Shown: positions 8,572 through 18,396, numbered from the stretch's first letter. The stretch is 64,000 bases of DNA from Bacteroidales bacterium UBA6408 (GCA_002439805.1 DJPQ01000002.1:1-64000); one strand, 5' to 3'. The notes: generated by a model from the sequence alone, not told the origin. Made by a program: numbers and translations.

Positions 8572-8643
8572 GCCAGCTATGGGAGTCGAACCCACGACCT
8601 TCGCGTTACGAATGCGATGCTCTACCAACTAAGCTAAACTGGC
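8571..8643 (-). tRNA. tRNA-Thr (anticodon CGU)
   Basis: The leftward strand folds as a cloverleaf. Acceptor GCCAGTT pairs with AGCTGGC (one G-U). The D arm is GCTTAGTTGGTAGAGC. The anticodon loop TTCGTAA has CGT at positions 34-36 (codon ACG). The T arm is GTGGG-TTCGACT-CCCAT. The anticodon stem has one A-C mismatch next to the loop. CCA is not encoded, as is normal in this phylum. A -7 box TATCTTTG (8691-8684, leftward) lies 40 bases upstream. Confidence 0.93.
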
Positions 8644-8683
8644 TTTGGCCTCAGTCTGCGGACCGTTGTCCGAAGAAAGGACT

Positions 8684-8691
8684 GCAAAGAT
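8684..8691 (-). promoter_or_regulatory. -7 promoter box of the tRNA-Thr gene
   Basis: TATCTTTG read leftward, 40 bases before the mature tRNA 5' end. No clear -33 TTG at 19 bases. Confidence 0.5.
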
Positions 8692-8786
8692 AGTAATTTT
8701 CTGAATAAATCTCACTCATTTGGACAAATTTTCTGCATTCGGGGATATTTTTCTTCGTGCAGACGGAATAAATATATATGATACCG

Positions 8787-10295
8787 ATGGAAAAGGAGAG
8801 ATACAGCGACATTCTGATTATAGGAGGAGGCGCGGCGGGGCTCATGGCGGCCGTCGGAGCGGGCTCATGTCCAGTCTCCGTCCATGACTCCGGGGTCTCA
8901 GGAGAAATGAACGGGAAGGCGGAGGAAAACACTCGGGTGAAGGTCACGGTGCTCGAAAAGATGCCGAGGGTCGGACGAAAGATCATGATCAGCGGAAAGG
9001 GACGCTGCAATTTCACGAATATGTCGGATTGGAACGAGTTTTCGCTGCATGTCCATCCCAAGGCCGACTTCCTCAAGCCGGCGTTCTTCGCCCTTCCGCC
9101 GGTGAAGATGATGGAAATGATTGAGGCTCACGGATGTCCTTGCGTCGTGGAGCGGGGAGGAAGGGTGTTCCCGGAATCGCACCGGGCGGCAGATGTGGTC
9201 GATGTTCTGCTGCGGATGGCTGAGGAGTCGGGAGCGGAGATTGTCACGGGATGCGAGGTCAGCGACATCGGCCTCAATGAACGCGGGGAATTCGTCGTCG
9301 CCGCAAAGACGGGCAACTTCATATCCCGCAGCCTCATAATCACGACCGGGGGGCTCTCCTACCCAGCCACAGGTTCAACCGGAGACGGCTACAGGTGGGC
9401 AAGGGAGTTCGGTCACAGGGTCAGCGAGCGTTTCCCATCGCTCACTGCGATTGTGCCGGCGGGATACAAAATCAATAGAGCAACGGACAACAATGCGACA
9501 GCTTCAGAGAAAGCAGGCGGAGCACATTCAGCGGTATTTGAAGACGCAGGTGTGAGCGGCCGGGAAGAATACCGGGAACAAAAGGGACACATTGACCGCG
9601 TCGTGCCGCTGACCGAATGGGGACGGCAGCTCGCCGGGATTCAGCTCAGGAACGTGAGGCTAACGGTTGAGGCTGACGGAAGCACCCTGGACTCGGAGTT
9701 CGGGGACTTGGACTTCACGGACGGAGGCATCGAGGGACCGATTGGGTTCAGACTCAGCCGCAGAACCGTCAAGGCGCTCAGGAATGGTTTCAAGGTCACG
9801 GCTCACATAGACCTCAAGCCCGCCGTTGAGCCGGAGCAGCTGGAGCGCAGGATCGACGAACTATGGAAGGAAATCACCAATGATAAACGCAGCTACACCC
9901 TCGTCAGAGGAAGGCAGACTTTACGCCCCTACAAGGAACGCTTTGCCGTGCTGCTCACCAAGCTGCTGCCCAAGGAACTTATTCGGCCGTTCGCGGCATC
10001 GTTCCGGAGTCTTGACAGCCGCAATCTCGGGAAAGCACTGAAAGACTGGAAGATGCAGGTGACGGGATATGTCGGCTACGAGCGCTGCGTGGTCACAGCC
10101 GGCGGCGTGGCTCTTGACGAAATCAACAGAAAAGACCTGGAATCCAAACTGGTTCCAGGCCTTCACTTTGCGGGCGAGGTGCTTGACCTTGACGGCGACA
10201 CCGGCGGGTATAATCTGCAGATTGCCTTTTCTACCGGATTCCTTGCCGGGATGGGGGCGGGGCGAAAAACTATAGCAGGTCCATCACCTGATTGA
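8787..10295 (+). CDS. BaiN/HI0933-type NAD(P)/FAD-dependent oxidoreductase
   Basis: About 502 residues. A Rossmann FAD-binding loop DILIIGGGAAGLMAA is at the N-terminus, the family motif MPRVGRKIMISGKGRCNFTN near residue 60, and the C-terminal FAD motif HFAGEVLDLDGDTGGYNLQ. HI0933-type flavoproteins usually have about 400 residues. The excess comes from two inserts: about 25 residues after the first strand (around residues 26-52) and about 45 residues around residues 230-275. Reaction unknown; assignment to bile-acid reduction should not be assumed. The frame opens at 8778 (MIPMEK); the ATG at 8787 is equally possible. It overlaps the convergent transketolase gene by 26 bases. Confidence 0.8.
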   Translation: MEKERYSDILIIGGGAAGLMAAVGAGSCPVSVHDSGVSGEMNGKAEENTRVKVTVLEKMPRVGRKIMISGKGRCNFTNMSDWNEFSLHVHPKADFLKPAFFALPPVKMMEMIEAHGCPCVVERGGRVFPESHRAADVVDVLLRMAEESGAEIVTGCEVSDIGLNERGEFVVAAKTGNFISRSLIITTGGLSYPATGSTGDGYRWAREFGHRVSERFPSLTAIVPAGYKINRATDNNATASEKAGGAHSAVFEDAGVSGREEYREQKGHIDRVVPLTEWGRQLAGIQLRNVRLTVEADGSTLDSEFGDLDFTDGGIEGPIGFRLSRRTVKALRNGFKVTAHIDLKPAVEPEQLERRIDELWKEITNDKRSYTLVRGRQTLRPYKERFAVLLTKLLPKELIRPFAASFRSLDSRNLGKALKDWKMQVTGYVGYERCVVTAGGVALDEINRKDLESKLVPGLHFAGEVLDLDGDTGGYNLQIAFSTGFLAGMGAGRKTIAGPSPD

Positions 10296-12303
10296 AGACA
10301 TTTTCTGCGGTGAAGCCGAGCTTCTCGTCGAGCACCTTGTACGGAGCGGAGAAGCCGAAGCTTTCGAGCCCATAGACGGTGCCGTTCGAGCCGACGAGGC
10401 CCTGAAGGGTCACCGGAAGGCCGGCGGTGAGGCCGAAGACATTGGCTCCCGCAGGGATGACCTCGTCCTGATACTCCTCGCTCTGGCTGCGGAACAGCCC
10501 CTCGGAAGGAGCGGAGACGATGCGGCAGCGGATGCCCTTTTCGCGCAGAAGCGCCGCGCCGGCAACCAGCGTCGCCACCTCCGAGCCCGAAGCAACGAGA
10601 ACGACCTCGTTTCCGCCGAGACCGTGGTCATGAAGCTTGTCCGAGCCGGCCACTATATATGCTCCCCTGGCAACCTGCGAGTAGTCGTTCTCCTCCGGAA
10701 GGCTCCTGATGTTCTGCCTTGACAGAATCAGGGCGGTCGGGGTCTTCACGTTCTCCATAGCCAGTTTCCACGCCTGAGTCGTCTCCTCCGAATCGGCCGG
10801 GCGAAGCACAAGCATGGAATTTTCCCCGTGATGGTTCTTCAGTTTCTCCATCAGGCGGATTTGGGCCTCCTGTTCAACAGGCTCGTGGGTAGGTCCGTCC
10901 TCGCCGACACGGAATGCGTCATGCGACCAGATGAACTTCACCGGGACCTCCATCAGTGCAGCCATCCTCACGGCCGGCTTCATGTAGTCCGAGAACACGA
11001 AGAACGTCGCGCAGGCCGCAATCACGCCACCGTGAAGCGCCATGCCGATGCAGCAGCACGCCATAGTCAGTTCGGACACGCCCGCCTGGAAGAACGCTCC
11101 GGAGAAATCACCGGCAGTGAAAGCGTGTGTCTTCTTGAGAAACCCGTCAGTCTTGTCAGAGTTGGAAAGGTCGGCCGAAGCGACTATCATGTTCTCAACC
11201 TCAACCGCGAGAGTTCCGAGAACCGCAGCGGACGCGCCTCTTGTGGAATCGTCCCGCTTCTGCTGAATCGCCTTCCAGTCAACCTCCGGAACATCTCCCG
11301 AGAACCATTGTGTCTTCTTTGCCGCAAGTTCCGGATTGGCGGCAGCCCACTTGGCCTCAGCGGCCTTGCGCTCCGCGACAATCTTAAGGAGTTCCTCGCG
11401 GCGCGCGGCATAGATAGCCTTAGTTTCCGGGAAAAGAACGAAAGGATTCTCAGGGTCGCCGCCGAGAGCCTTAACGGTGTTTATGTAGGCCTCGCCGCCG
11501 AGAGGAGCGCCGTGGGTTGCACAGCAGTTCTCGTAGCTTGAGCCGTCGGCACGGAGGGCTCCCTTGCCCATCACGGTGTCGCCGATGATGAGGGTCGGCT
11601 TCCCGACAACCTTCAGAGCCTCGTCGAGGGCAGACCGAATCTGCTCGACGTCATTCCCGTCAATTTCAATCACGTTCCAGTTCCATGCACGGTACTTTGC
11701 CGCGACATCCTCGTTATCGACAGCCGCTGTCTCCGTGGAGAGCTGGATGCGGTTGGAGTCATAGAACATTATGAGGTTGTCCAGTCCGAGAGTGCCGGCT
11801 ATGCGGCCGGAGCCCTGGGAGATTTCCTCCTGAATGCCTCCGTCCGAGATGTAGGCATAAATCCGCTGGCTCATCACCTCTCCCAGACGCGCCTTGAGGA
11901 ACTTGGCGGCGATTGCGGCGCCCACAGCGAAGGTATGTCCCTGTCCGAGCGGTCCGGAGGTGTTCTCGATTCCGCGCTCCACGCAGCGCTCAGGATGTCC
12001 CGGAGTCGGGCTTCCCCACTGGCGGAACTGAGCGAGCTCGTCCATAGTAAACTTTCCGGTGAAGGCAAGCGTGGAGTAGAGCATCGTGCTCATGTGCCCC
12101 GGGTCGAGGAAGAAACGGTCACGTCCATCCCAGAAAGGGTTTTCCGGGTCATAGACCAGATATTCGGAGTAGAGCGTGTTTATGAAGTCGGCCCCGCCCA
12201 TCGCGCCGCCCGGGTGTCCGGACTTGGCCTTTTCAACCATAGAAGCCGCCAACACACGGATGTTGTCGGCGGCTCTGTTCATATTCTTAACGTCATTCTT
12301 CAT
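10270..12303 (-). CDS. tkt: Transketolase
   Basis: A full-length 677-residue transketolase. The thiamine-diphosphate region YAYISDGGIQEEISQG and LIMFYDSNRIQLS lies near residues 150-185, the pyrimidine-domain segment FIWSHDAFRVGEDGPTHEPV near 465-485, and SGHPGGAMGGADF at 28-40. It transfers two-carbon units in the non-oxidative pentose phosphate pathway in the cytoplasm. It lies 53 bases downstream of tpiA, but a strong hairpin between them (12322-12355) suggests partly separate expression. The 3' end overlaps the convergent flavoprotein gene. Confidence 0.95.
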   Translation of the reverse strand: MKNDVKNMNRAADNIRVLAASMVEKAKSGHPGGAMGGADFINTLYSEYLVYDPENPFWDGRDRFFLDPGHMSTMLYSTLAFTGKFTMDELAQFRQWGSPTPGHPERCVERGIENTSGPLGQGHTFAVGAAIAAKFLKARLGEVMSQRIYAYISDGGIQEEISQGSGRIAGTLGLDNLIMFYDSNRIQLSTETAAVDNEDVAAKYRAWNWNVIEIDGNDVEQIRSALDEALKVVGKPTLIIGDTVMGKGALRADGSSYENCCATHGAPLGGEAYINTVKALGGDPENPFVLFPETKAIYAARREELLKIVAERKAAEAKWAAANPELAAKKTQWFSGDVPEVDWKAIQQKRDDSTRGASAAVLGTLAVEVENMIVASADLSNSDKTDGFLKKTHAFTAGDFSGAFFQAGVSELTMACCCIGMALHGGVIAACATFFVFSDYMKPAVRMAALMEVPVKFIWSHDAFRVGEDGPTHEPVEQEAQIRLMEKLKNHHGENSMLVLRPADSEETTQAWKLAMENVKTPTALILSRQNIRSLPEENDYSQVARGAYIVAGSDKLHDHGLGGNEVVLVASGSEVATLVAGAALLREKGIRCRIVSAPSEGLFRSQSEEYQDEVIPAGANVFGLTAGLPVTLQGLVGSNGTVYGLESFGFSAPYKVLDEKLGFTAENVFNQVMDLL

Positions 12304-12321
12304 AATGCAGAATTCTTGGAA

Positions 12322-12355
12322 GTGATGGGATGCCTAAAAGATGGGCGCCCATCAC
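12322..12355 (-). terminator. Hairpin between tpiA and tkt
   Basis: GTGATGGG (12322-12329) pairs with CCCATCAC (12348-12355), with additional GCC/GGC pairing inside. There is no T run, so it may be an attenuator or mRNA-stability element rather than a full terminator. Confidence 0.45.
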
Positions 12356-12356
12356 A

Positions 12357-13109
12357 TCAGAATGACTGAGCGATTGCAATGAAGTCATCAGCCTTGAGTG
12401 CCGCGCCTCCGATGAGACCGCCGTCTATGTCAGGCTGAGCGAAAAGTTCCTTGGCGTTTGAAGGCTTGCAGCTTCCGCCGTAGAGAATGGTGATTTCCTC
12501 GGCAAGCTCTCCGAACTTCTCCGCGAGCACCTTGCGCACGCAGGCGTGAATTTCTTCGGCCTGTTCAGCGGTCGCGGTCTTGCCTGTTCCGATTGCCCAA
12601 ACCGGCTCGTACGCGACGACGACCTTGGCCATCTCCTCCGGAGTGAGAGTGTAGAGCACGTTCTTCACCTGCTCGGTTACAACATCAAAATGCTTACCGG
12701 CTTCGCGCTGCTCAAGGTTCTCCCCGATGCAGAAGATAGGAGAAAGTCCTGCGGCAAGGGCAAGGTGTATCTTGTCAACAAGCTTCGCGTCTGTCTCGCC
12801 ATAGTACTGACGGCGCTCGGAATGTCCGAGTATGGTGTATTCGCAGCCTACGGAAGTCAGCATATTAACAGCCACCTCCCCGGTGTAGGCTCCCTTCTCC
12901 TTGTCGGCGCAGTTCTGTGCTGAAAGGCCGACTGCGGTGCCCTTGACTACCTCATAGACCGGTGCAAGGTGCACGAACGGAGGCGCGATAATCAGTTTCA
13001 CGTCAGAAGGAACCTCAGCCGACTTTGCGGCCACTGCCTTTGCGAGCTCTACGCCCTCAGGAACTGTAGTGTTCATCTTCCAGTTGCCTGCAACGATGTG
13101 TTTTCTCAT
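12357..13109 (-). CDS. tpiA: Triose-phosphate isomerase
   Basis: A 250-residue TIM barrel with all catalytic signatures: GNWKMN (Lys 11), ILGHSERR (catalytic His near 95), AYEPVWAIGTGKTAT (catalytic Glu near 165 with the mobile loop), and LYGGSCKPSNAKEL for phosphate binding. It interconverts dihydroxyacetone phosphate and glyceraldehyde 3-phosphate in glycolysis. Transcribed leftward from a -7 box at 13180-13187, with transketolase downstream. Confidence 0.97.
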   Translation of the reverse strand: MRKHIVAGNWKMNTTVPEGVELAKAVAAKSAEVPSDVKLIIAPPFVHLAPVYEVVKGTAVGLSAQNCADKEKGAYTGEVAVNMLTSVGCEYTILGHSERRQYYGETDAKLVDKIHLALAAGLSPIFCIGENLEQREAGKHFDVVTEQVKNVLYTLTPEEMAKVVVAYEPVWAIGTGKTATAEQAEEIHACVRKVLAEKFGELAEEITILYGGSCKPSNAKELFAQPDIDGGLIGGAALKADDFIAIAQSF

Positions 13110-13179
13110 CTCAATGAATATTTAATTGTTATGTATTTCACAAACCGGCGCACGAAATCAGCGTGCCGCCAAAACCCTG

Positions 13180-13187
13180 CAAATTTA
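13180..13187 (-). promoter_or_regulatory. -7 promoter box of tpiA
   Basis: TAAATTTG read leftward, 71 bases before the tpiA start. No clear -33 partner. Confidence 0.45.
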
Positions 13188-13259
13188 CGAATCTGTTTTG
13201 AAAATATGAAAGGTTCTCCCCGAAGAAACCTTCAAAAAGAGAAAATGCCGTGATGCAGG

Positions 13260-13292
13260 TTGCGCAAAAGTAACGATTTTTTACTACATTTG
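13260..13292 (+). promoter_or_regulatory. Promoter of tyrS
   Basis: -7 box TACATTTG at 13285-13292, with an upstream TTG at 13260-13262 (22-base spacing, slightly long). It lies 64 bases before the tyrS start. Confidence 0.5.
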
Positions 13293-13355
13293 CGGTTCGT
13301 GTCCGGAAAGGACGACTGTACATTTATTTAGTAGGAAAGGAAAACAAGTCATTCG

Positions 13356-14645
13356 ATGAAGAATTTTGTTGAGGAACTGAAATGGAGAGGCATGATTCAG
13401 GACATCATGCCGGGAACTGAGGAAAAACTTATGGAAGGGCCTACGGCAGCGTATGTCGGAATCGACCCGACGGCTGATTCTCTGCACATCGGGCACATGG
13501 TCAGCATCATGATTCTCAAGCATTTCCAGAACTGCGGGCACAAGCCCTTCGCGCTCGTAGGAGGCGCCACGGGAATGATAGGCGACCCTTCGATGAAGTC
13601 CCAGGAGCGCAACCTTCTCGACGAGAAGACCCTCGCGCACAACGTGGCCTGCATAAAGAGGCAGCTGTCCCGCTTCCTTGACTTTGATTCCGGGGCGGAG
13701 AACTGCGCCGAGCTCGTGAACAACTACGACTGGATGAAGGGATGGAGCTTCCTCGACTTCACCCGTGACATCGGAAAGCATATCACCGTGAACTACATGA
13801 TGGCAAAGGACAGCGTGAAGAAGAGGCTCTCAAGCGAGTCCCGCGAGGGAATGTCCTTCACCGAGTTCACCTACCAGCTGCTTCAGGGCTACGACTTCCT
13901 CTACCTCTACGAGCACAAGGGCTGCACGCTCCAGATGGGCGGCGCCGACCAGTGGGGCAACATCACCACCGGTTCGGAACTCATCCGCCGTATGCTCGGC
14001 AAGGAGGCCTACGCGCTCACCTGCCCTCTCATCACCAAGGCCGACGGAGGCAAGTTCGGAAAGACGGAGAAAGGCAACATCTGGCTCGACCCGGAGCGCA
14101 CCTCGCCTTACCAGTTCTACCAGTTCTGGCTCAACGTGAGCGACGAGGACGCGGCAAAATATATAAAGATTTTCACCATGCTTGACAAGGAAACCATCGA
14201 CGCCGCTATTGCCGCGCACGCGGAGAATCCGGGAGCGCGTTCGCTCCAGAAGCTGCTCGCGAAGGAAGTCACGGTCATGGTTCACGGGGAGAAGGAATAT
14301 GAGAACGCCGTCGCCGCGTCCGGCATTCTCTTCGGCAACGCCACCTCCGACCAGCTGAAGGCCCTCGACGAGAAGACTTTCCTTCAGGTCTTCGACGGGG
14401 TGCAGACATTCGCCGTGTCCCCGGACAGGCTCCCGTGCAACATCATAGACCTCCTCTCAGTGGAGACCGCATTCTTCCCGTCAAAGGGCGAATGCCGCAA
14501 GATGATTCAGGGCAACGGGGTCAGCATCAACAAGGAAAAGGTCAGCGACATCAACGCGCAGATAGGCTTTGAGTCAGTGCTTGACGGCAAGTACATCCTC
14601 GCCCAGAAAGGCAAGAAGAACTACTGCATCATCCGGGTGGAATAG
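13356..14645 (+). CDS. tyrS: Tyrosyl-tRNA synthetase
   Basis: A 429-residue class I aminoacyl-tRNA synthetase. The HIGH motif is at residues 44-47 (SLHIGHMV). The KMSKS-equivalent is KFGKT (from residue 233). [21 protein letters not shown], split around the tyrosine-binding pocket, precedes it. The C-terminal 75 residues form an S4-like RNA-binding domain. It charges tRNA-Tyr in the cytoplasm. A single-gene unit with its own promoter and a strong terminator at 14673-14710. Confidence 0.97.
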   Translation: MKNFVEELKWRGMIQDIMPGTEEKLMEGPTAAYVGIDPTADSLHIGHMVSIMILKHFQNCGHKPFALVGGATGMIGDPSMKSQERNLLDEKTLAHNVACIKRQLSRFLDFDSGAENCAELVNNYDWMKGWSFLDFTRDIGKHITVNYMMAKDSVKKRLSSESREGMSFTEFTYQLLQGYDFLYLYEHKGCTLQMGGADQWGNITTGSELIRRMLGKEAYALTCPLITKADGGKFGKTEKGNIWLDPERTSPYQFYQFWLNVSDEDAAKYIKIFTMLDKETIDAAIAAHAENPGARSLQKLLAKEVTVMVHGEKEYENAVAASGILFGNATSDQLKALDEKTFLQVFDGVQTFAVSPDRLPCNIIDLLSVETAFFPSKGECRKMIQGNGVSINKEKVSDINAQIGFESVLDGKYILAQKGKKNYCIIRVE

Positions 14646-14672
14646 ACGGCACACTTCTCCGACCTGACATTG

Positions 14673-14710
14673 AAAATGCCTCCGAGACATGAGTTTCGGA
14701 GGCATTTTTG
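14673..14710 (+). terminator. Intrinsic terminator of tyrS
   Basis: Perfect 13-bp arms AAAATGCCTCCGA (14673-14685) and TCGGAGGCATTTT, followed by T residues, 28 bases after the tyrS stop. Confidence 0.85.
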
Positions 14711-14739
14711 GAAAAATGAATAATTTGTTCCGCCCGAAG

Positions 14740-14769
14740 TTGCACCTTAATCAAAAAAGCATATATTTG
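14740..14769 (+). promoter_or_regulatory. Promoter (TTG-N19-TATATTTG)
   Basis: -33 TTG at 14740-14742 and -7 TATATTTG at 14762-14769, spaced exactly 19 bases, 18 bases before the next start codon. Confidence 0.7.
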
Positions 14770-14787
14770 CAGGCGGAATAAAAATTT

Positions 14788-16338
14788 ATGGAGATGCTGT
14801 ACCCGATTGGAATTCAGAATTTCGAAGACATACGTGAGGGGAAGTTTGTCTATGTGGACAAGACAAGACTTGTCTTCAATCTCGCCACCGTCGGCAAATG
14901 CTACTTTCTCAGCCGGCCGCGCAGATTCGGCAAGAGCCTTCTTGTTTCGACGATGGAGTCCTATTTCCTCGGGAAAAAAGAACTGTTCGAGGGTCTTGAG
15001 ATTTCGCGGCTTGAGAAAGACTGGACGGAATATCCTGTGCTGCATCTGGATTTCACGGGCAGCAAATATCTTCAGAAAGACGACCTGGACGTCACGTTAG
15101 ACCAACACCTCAGCAATTGGGAGAAGCGATATGAGATTCTTCCGAGATACGACAATCTCACGGCGAGGTTTAAGGATATCATCGATGCCACGAATGAAAA
15201 GACTGGGAAGCAAGTCGTCATTCTCATAGACGAATACGATAAGCCAATCGTTGACAATCTAGGCAATGACGAACTGGCAGACTACTACAAGAGCGTGCTT
15301 CAGGGATTCTACAGCGTGATGAAGGCAAAGGACGGATTCATACGCTTCGGATTCATCACCGGAGTCTCAAAGATTGGCAAAATGAGCGTATTCAGCGGCA
15401 TCAACAACCTGAAAGACATCTCGATGATGCCGGAATATGCAGACATCTGCGGAATAACGGAACATGAGCTTGTGGCATATTTTGATGCCGGCATTCAGGA
15501 AATGGCGGACGCGAACGGACTGTCGAAGCAGGAGTGCTACGACAAGCTGAGAAAGATGTATGACGGCTATCATTTCTGTCAGAATGCCATCGGGACATAC
15601 AACCCGTTCAGCCTGCTTAACGCACTGATGGACAAAGATTTCAATGCATACTGGTTTGAGACGGGCACGCCGACGCTTCTCGTAAATGTCGCGAAGCGGA
15701 CGGAGTTCGACATTACGACACTCTCCGACAATGTCGTAGTGCCCGCATCGGCTCTGAACGGAAATCTGGACATCGTCAACAATCCCGTCCCGCTGTTCTA
15801 TCAGACCGGTTACCTTACAATCAAGGACTATGACAAAGAGTACAGGGAATACCGCCTCGGTTTCCCTAATGAGGAGGTCAAGGACGGCTTCCTCAACTTC
15901 ATCTACAGCTACTATGTTCCTGTGAATCCGGCAAACGGCAACACGAGGATTTCAACGCTCTCCCGTTCTCTGAAAGCCGGGAAGCCGGAGGAGTTTATGA
16001 AAGCCCTGTCCTCACTTTTTGCCGACACCACCTATCAGATTCAGGGAGACGCGGAGAAGGATTTCCAATATGCGATGTACATCATTCTGGAACTCCTCGG
16101 CGAGCATGTGGAGGCGGAGCGGCACACAAGCGACGGCCGCATCGACCTGCTCATCAGGACGAAGGAGTTTATCTACATCATTGAAATCAAGACTGACAAA
16201 TCCGCCGCTGAGGCACTCGCTCAGATTGACGACAAGGGCTATGCGCGCCCTTTCGCCGACGACCCGAGAAAGATTTTCAGAATCGGGGTGAACTTCTCCA
16301 CTGCAAAGCGCTGCATTGATGACTGGAAAATCGCCTAA
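14788..16338 (+). CDS. AAA-ATPase-like protein with C-terminal PD-(D/E)XK nuclease domain
   Basis: A 516-residue member of the AAA-ATPase_like plus PDDEXK_9 family that is strongly amplified in Bacteroidales. The N-terminus YPIGIQNFEDIREGKFVYVD is typical. The P-loop variant RPRRFGKSLLVSTM lies near residues 44-57, and VVILIDEYDKPIVDN is the Walker B region. The C-terminal nuclease motif has D453 (RIDLLI) and E466-x-K468 (YIIEIKTD). The function of this family is not established; a mobile or selfish role has been suggested because of its copy number. All motifs are intact here, and it has its own promoter. Confidence 0.85.
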   Translation: MEMLYPIGIQNFEDIREGKFVYVDKTRLVFNLATVGKCYFLSRPRRFGKSLLVSTMESYFLGKKELFEGLEISRLEKDWTEYPVLHLDFTGSKYLQKDDLDVTLDQHLSNWEKRYEILPRYDNLTARFKDIIDATNEKTGKQVVILIDEYDKPIVDNLGNDELADYYKSVLQGFYSVMKAKDGFIRFGFITGVSKIGKMSVFSGINNLKDISMMPEYADICGITEHELVAYFDAGIQEMADANGLSKQECYDKLRKMYDGYHFCQNAIGTYNPFSLLNALMDKDFNAYWFETGTPTLLVNVAKRTEFDITTLSDNVVVPASALNGNLDIVNNPVPLFYQTGYLTIKDYDKEYREYRLGFPNEEVKDGFLNFIYSYYVPVNPANGNTRISTLSRSLKAGKPEEFMKALSSLFADTTYQIQGDAEKDFQYAMYIILELLGEHVEAERHTSDGRIDLLIRTKEFIYIIEIKTDKSAAEALAQIDDKGYARPFADDPRKIFRIGVNFSTAKRCIDDWKIA

Positions 16339-16358
16339 AAACGCCCGAAATGCTAAAA

Positions 16359-17366
16359 CTACGCTTCGCCGGTGAGAATGTTGAGCTGGCCGGGGAGGCG
16401 GGTTACTGTGATGGGGGTGCTGCAGATGACCTCCCCATCGACTTCGACAAGTGCTCCCGGAGGTTCAAGCGGCTCTATGCGCAGAGACGAGCAGCGGACG
16501 GAGGTAAGCTCCGGGTTGGACGATAGAAACTTGCCGGAAAAGAGGGTCGGGACGGCGCGGATGATTTTGAAAAGAGGGAGAACCGGGATGACCGTGACGT
16601 CGAGCAGGCCGTCGTCCATGACGGCGTCGGGGACCTGCATCATCCCGCCGCCGGAATATTTCCCGACTCCCATGGCAATCGAAAGCGAGTCGCCCTCAAA
16701 GACGGGCTTTCCGTCGGCGACCACGCGGCAGCGGAAGGGCTTACAGTGCAGTACATTGGAAATCAAGACTTTGAGATACAGAATCTTTCCGCTCTTGCCG
16801 GAGTTCTTCTCGAAATTCACCCTATGACAGACATTCGCGTCAAAACCGACTCCACCGATGTTCGCCATATAGGAAACGACGTCAGTCGATGTCTCGTCGT
16901 CGCGTCCGGCTATTCGGAAGACATCCTGCTTTCCGAAATACTCCTTCTTGAGCAGCATAGCCAGCGCCGCGAAGTCCCTCGGAACTCCGAGCGCACGAAT
17001 CCAGTCGTTGCCGGAGCCTACCGGAATCACCGCGAGCGTGAAGTCCGAAAGCGACGGCGCAGGTTTCCCCGGCTCAAAAGTCTCGGCAACCTCGGACATC
17101 CCGATGAAGCGGACTATGCCCTCAAGAACCTCATGCACGGTGCCGTCCCCACCGACGGCAAGAAAGCGTCTATAGCCCGCCTCGCAGGCCTTGACGGTGA
17201 TTTCCACCGCCGCTCCCCTGCTCCATGTCGTCCGGTATTCATACTCCACGCGGTTTTCCTTAAGGATAGCTTCAGCCTTAGGCCATGCCGTCATAGTCTT
17301 CCCGGAGCCCGCATTCGGGTTCACGACCGCATACCATATCTTGTCCACATTGTCCTGAGATGCCAT
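16359..17366 (-). CDS. Diacylglycerol/lipid kinase family protein
   Basis: A 335-residue DAGK-catalytic protein: NPNAGSGK at residues 16-23, the nucleotide-binding GGDGT at 72-76 (LAVGGDGTVHEV), and AVIPVGSGNDW further on. Related YegS/DgkB-like enzymes phosphorylate diacylglycerol or other lipids at the inner membrane; the substrate here is not deducible. An upstream extension to 17576 would cross the parA promoter and start, so the ATG at 17366 is preferred. It diverges from parA. Confidence 0.88.
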   Translation of the reverse strand: MASQDNVDKIWYAVVNPNAGSGKTMTAWPKAEAILKENRVEYEYRTTWSRGAAVEITVKACEAGYRRFLAVGGDGTVHEVLEGIVRFIGMSEVAETFEPGKPAPSLSDFTLAVIPVGSGNDWIRALGVPRDFAALAMLLKKEYFGKQDVFRIAGRDDETSTDVVSYMANIGGVGFDANVCHRVNFEKNSGKSGKILYLKVLISNVLHCKPFRCRVVADGKPVFEGDSLSIAMGVGKYSGGGMMQVPDAVMDDGLLDVTVIPVLPLFKIIRAVPTLFSGKFLSSNPELTSVRCSSLRIEPLEPPGALVEVDGEVICSTPITVTRLPGQLNILTGEA

Positions 17367-17489
17367 ATTCCGTGTTCTCGCTCCGGCGACAAAAAATTTC
17401 GCAGGCGCATTTGAGCCGACAAAAATAGTAAATAAAAAATAAATTGCTTCAGAATCGTCTTTTATTTTCGGATATAGATTTCTTTTTCG

Positions 17490-17497
17490 TAATTTTG
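17490..17497 (+). promoter_or_regulatory. -7 promoter box of the parAB operon
   Basis: TAATTTTG matches TAnnTTTG, 59 bases upstream of parA. A convincing -33 TTG is not seen. Confidence 0.5.
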
Positions 17498-17556
17498 CAG
17501 AATGTGCGCGTTCCTGACCGACGTCGGAAAAGGTCCGCGCATAGGGATAAATTTTT

Positions 17557-18339
17557 ATGGGAAAAGTCATAGCCATAGCGAATCAGAAGGGCGGCGTGGG
17601 CAAGACCACGACCGCCATCAACCTTGCGGCCTCTCTCGCCGTACTTGAGAAGAATGTCCTCATCATCGACGCCGACCCGCAGGCGAACACAACCTCCGGG
17701 CTCAACTTTTCTCCCGAAAACGAGGAGAAGAGGACGCTCTATGAACTCATGATTGGAGAGCGCTCTGTGGAGGACGTGCTGATACAGACGGAGATAGCGA
17801 GGCTTCAGATGATTCCGTCGAACATCAACCTCGTCGGAGCGGAAATCGAGATGCTCGGAACGGACGAGAGGGAATCCATTCTCAAGAAAGCCCTCGCGCC
17901 GGTGCGGGACGACTACGACTACATAATCATAGACTGCTCACCTTCCCTCGGCCTTATTACCGTGAACTGCCTCACTGCGGCCGACTCGGTGATGATTCCG
18001 GTGCAGCCGGAGTTCTTCGCGCTTGAGGGGCTCGGCAAGCTGCTTCAGACGATACGGCTAGTGCAGGGCGGGGTGAATCCGTCGCTGACCATCGAAGGCT
18101 TCGTCGTGACAATGTACGACGGCAGGACAAAGGTTCACAACCAGGTGGTTCAGGAACTCAAGGAGCATTTCAAGGATATGGTGTTCAACACCATAATACA
18201 GAGAAACATACGTCTCAGCGAGGCTCCGTCGCACGGCAAGCCGATCATCCTTTACGACGTGATTTGCAACGGCACGACGAACTACCTCAACCTCGCGAAG
18301 GAGGTTCTTGAACGCAACGGAGACACGATGAATAAATAG
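17557..18339 (+). CDS. parA: Chromosome partitioning ATPase ParA (Soj)
   Basis: A 260-residue ParA with the deviant Walker A KGGVGKTTTAINLAA (residues 10-24), IIDADPQANTT (Walker A' region), and IIDCSPSLGLITVN (Walker B). The ATP-bound dimer coats the nucleoid and moves ParB-bound origins. The order parA-parB-DUF5683-LysM transglycosylase is a conserved Bacteroidota cluster. Own promoter at 17490. Confidence 0.96.
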   Translation: MGKVIAIANQKGGVGKTTTAINLAASLAVLEKNVLIIDADPQANTTSGLNFSPENEEKRTLYELMIGERSVEDVLIQTEIARLQMIPSNINLVGAEIEMLGTDERESILKKALAPVRDDYDYIIIDCSPSLGLITVNCLTAADSVMIPVQPEFFALEGLGKLLQTIRLVQGGVNPSLTIEGFVVTMYDGRTKVHNQVVQELKEHFKDMVFNTIIQRNIRLSEAPSHGKPIILYDVICNGTTNYLNLAKEVLERNGDTMNK

Positions 18340-18396
18340 GTGGGCCCGGTGAAAGAACTTACGAACGCATAAATTTGAATTACAACTGATTATAAT

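Noticed and set aside
14788..16338. AAA/PD-(D/E)XK gene considered as an insertion sequence
   Set aside because: It has no terminal repeats or target duplication and carries its own promoter; the family is amplified, but mobility is not shown here.
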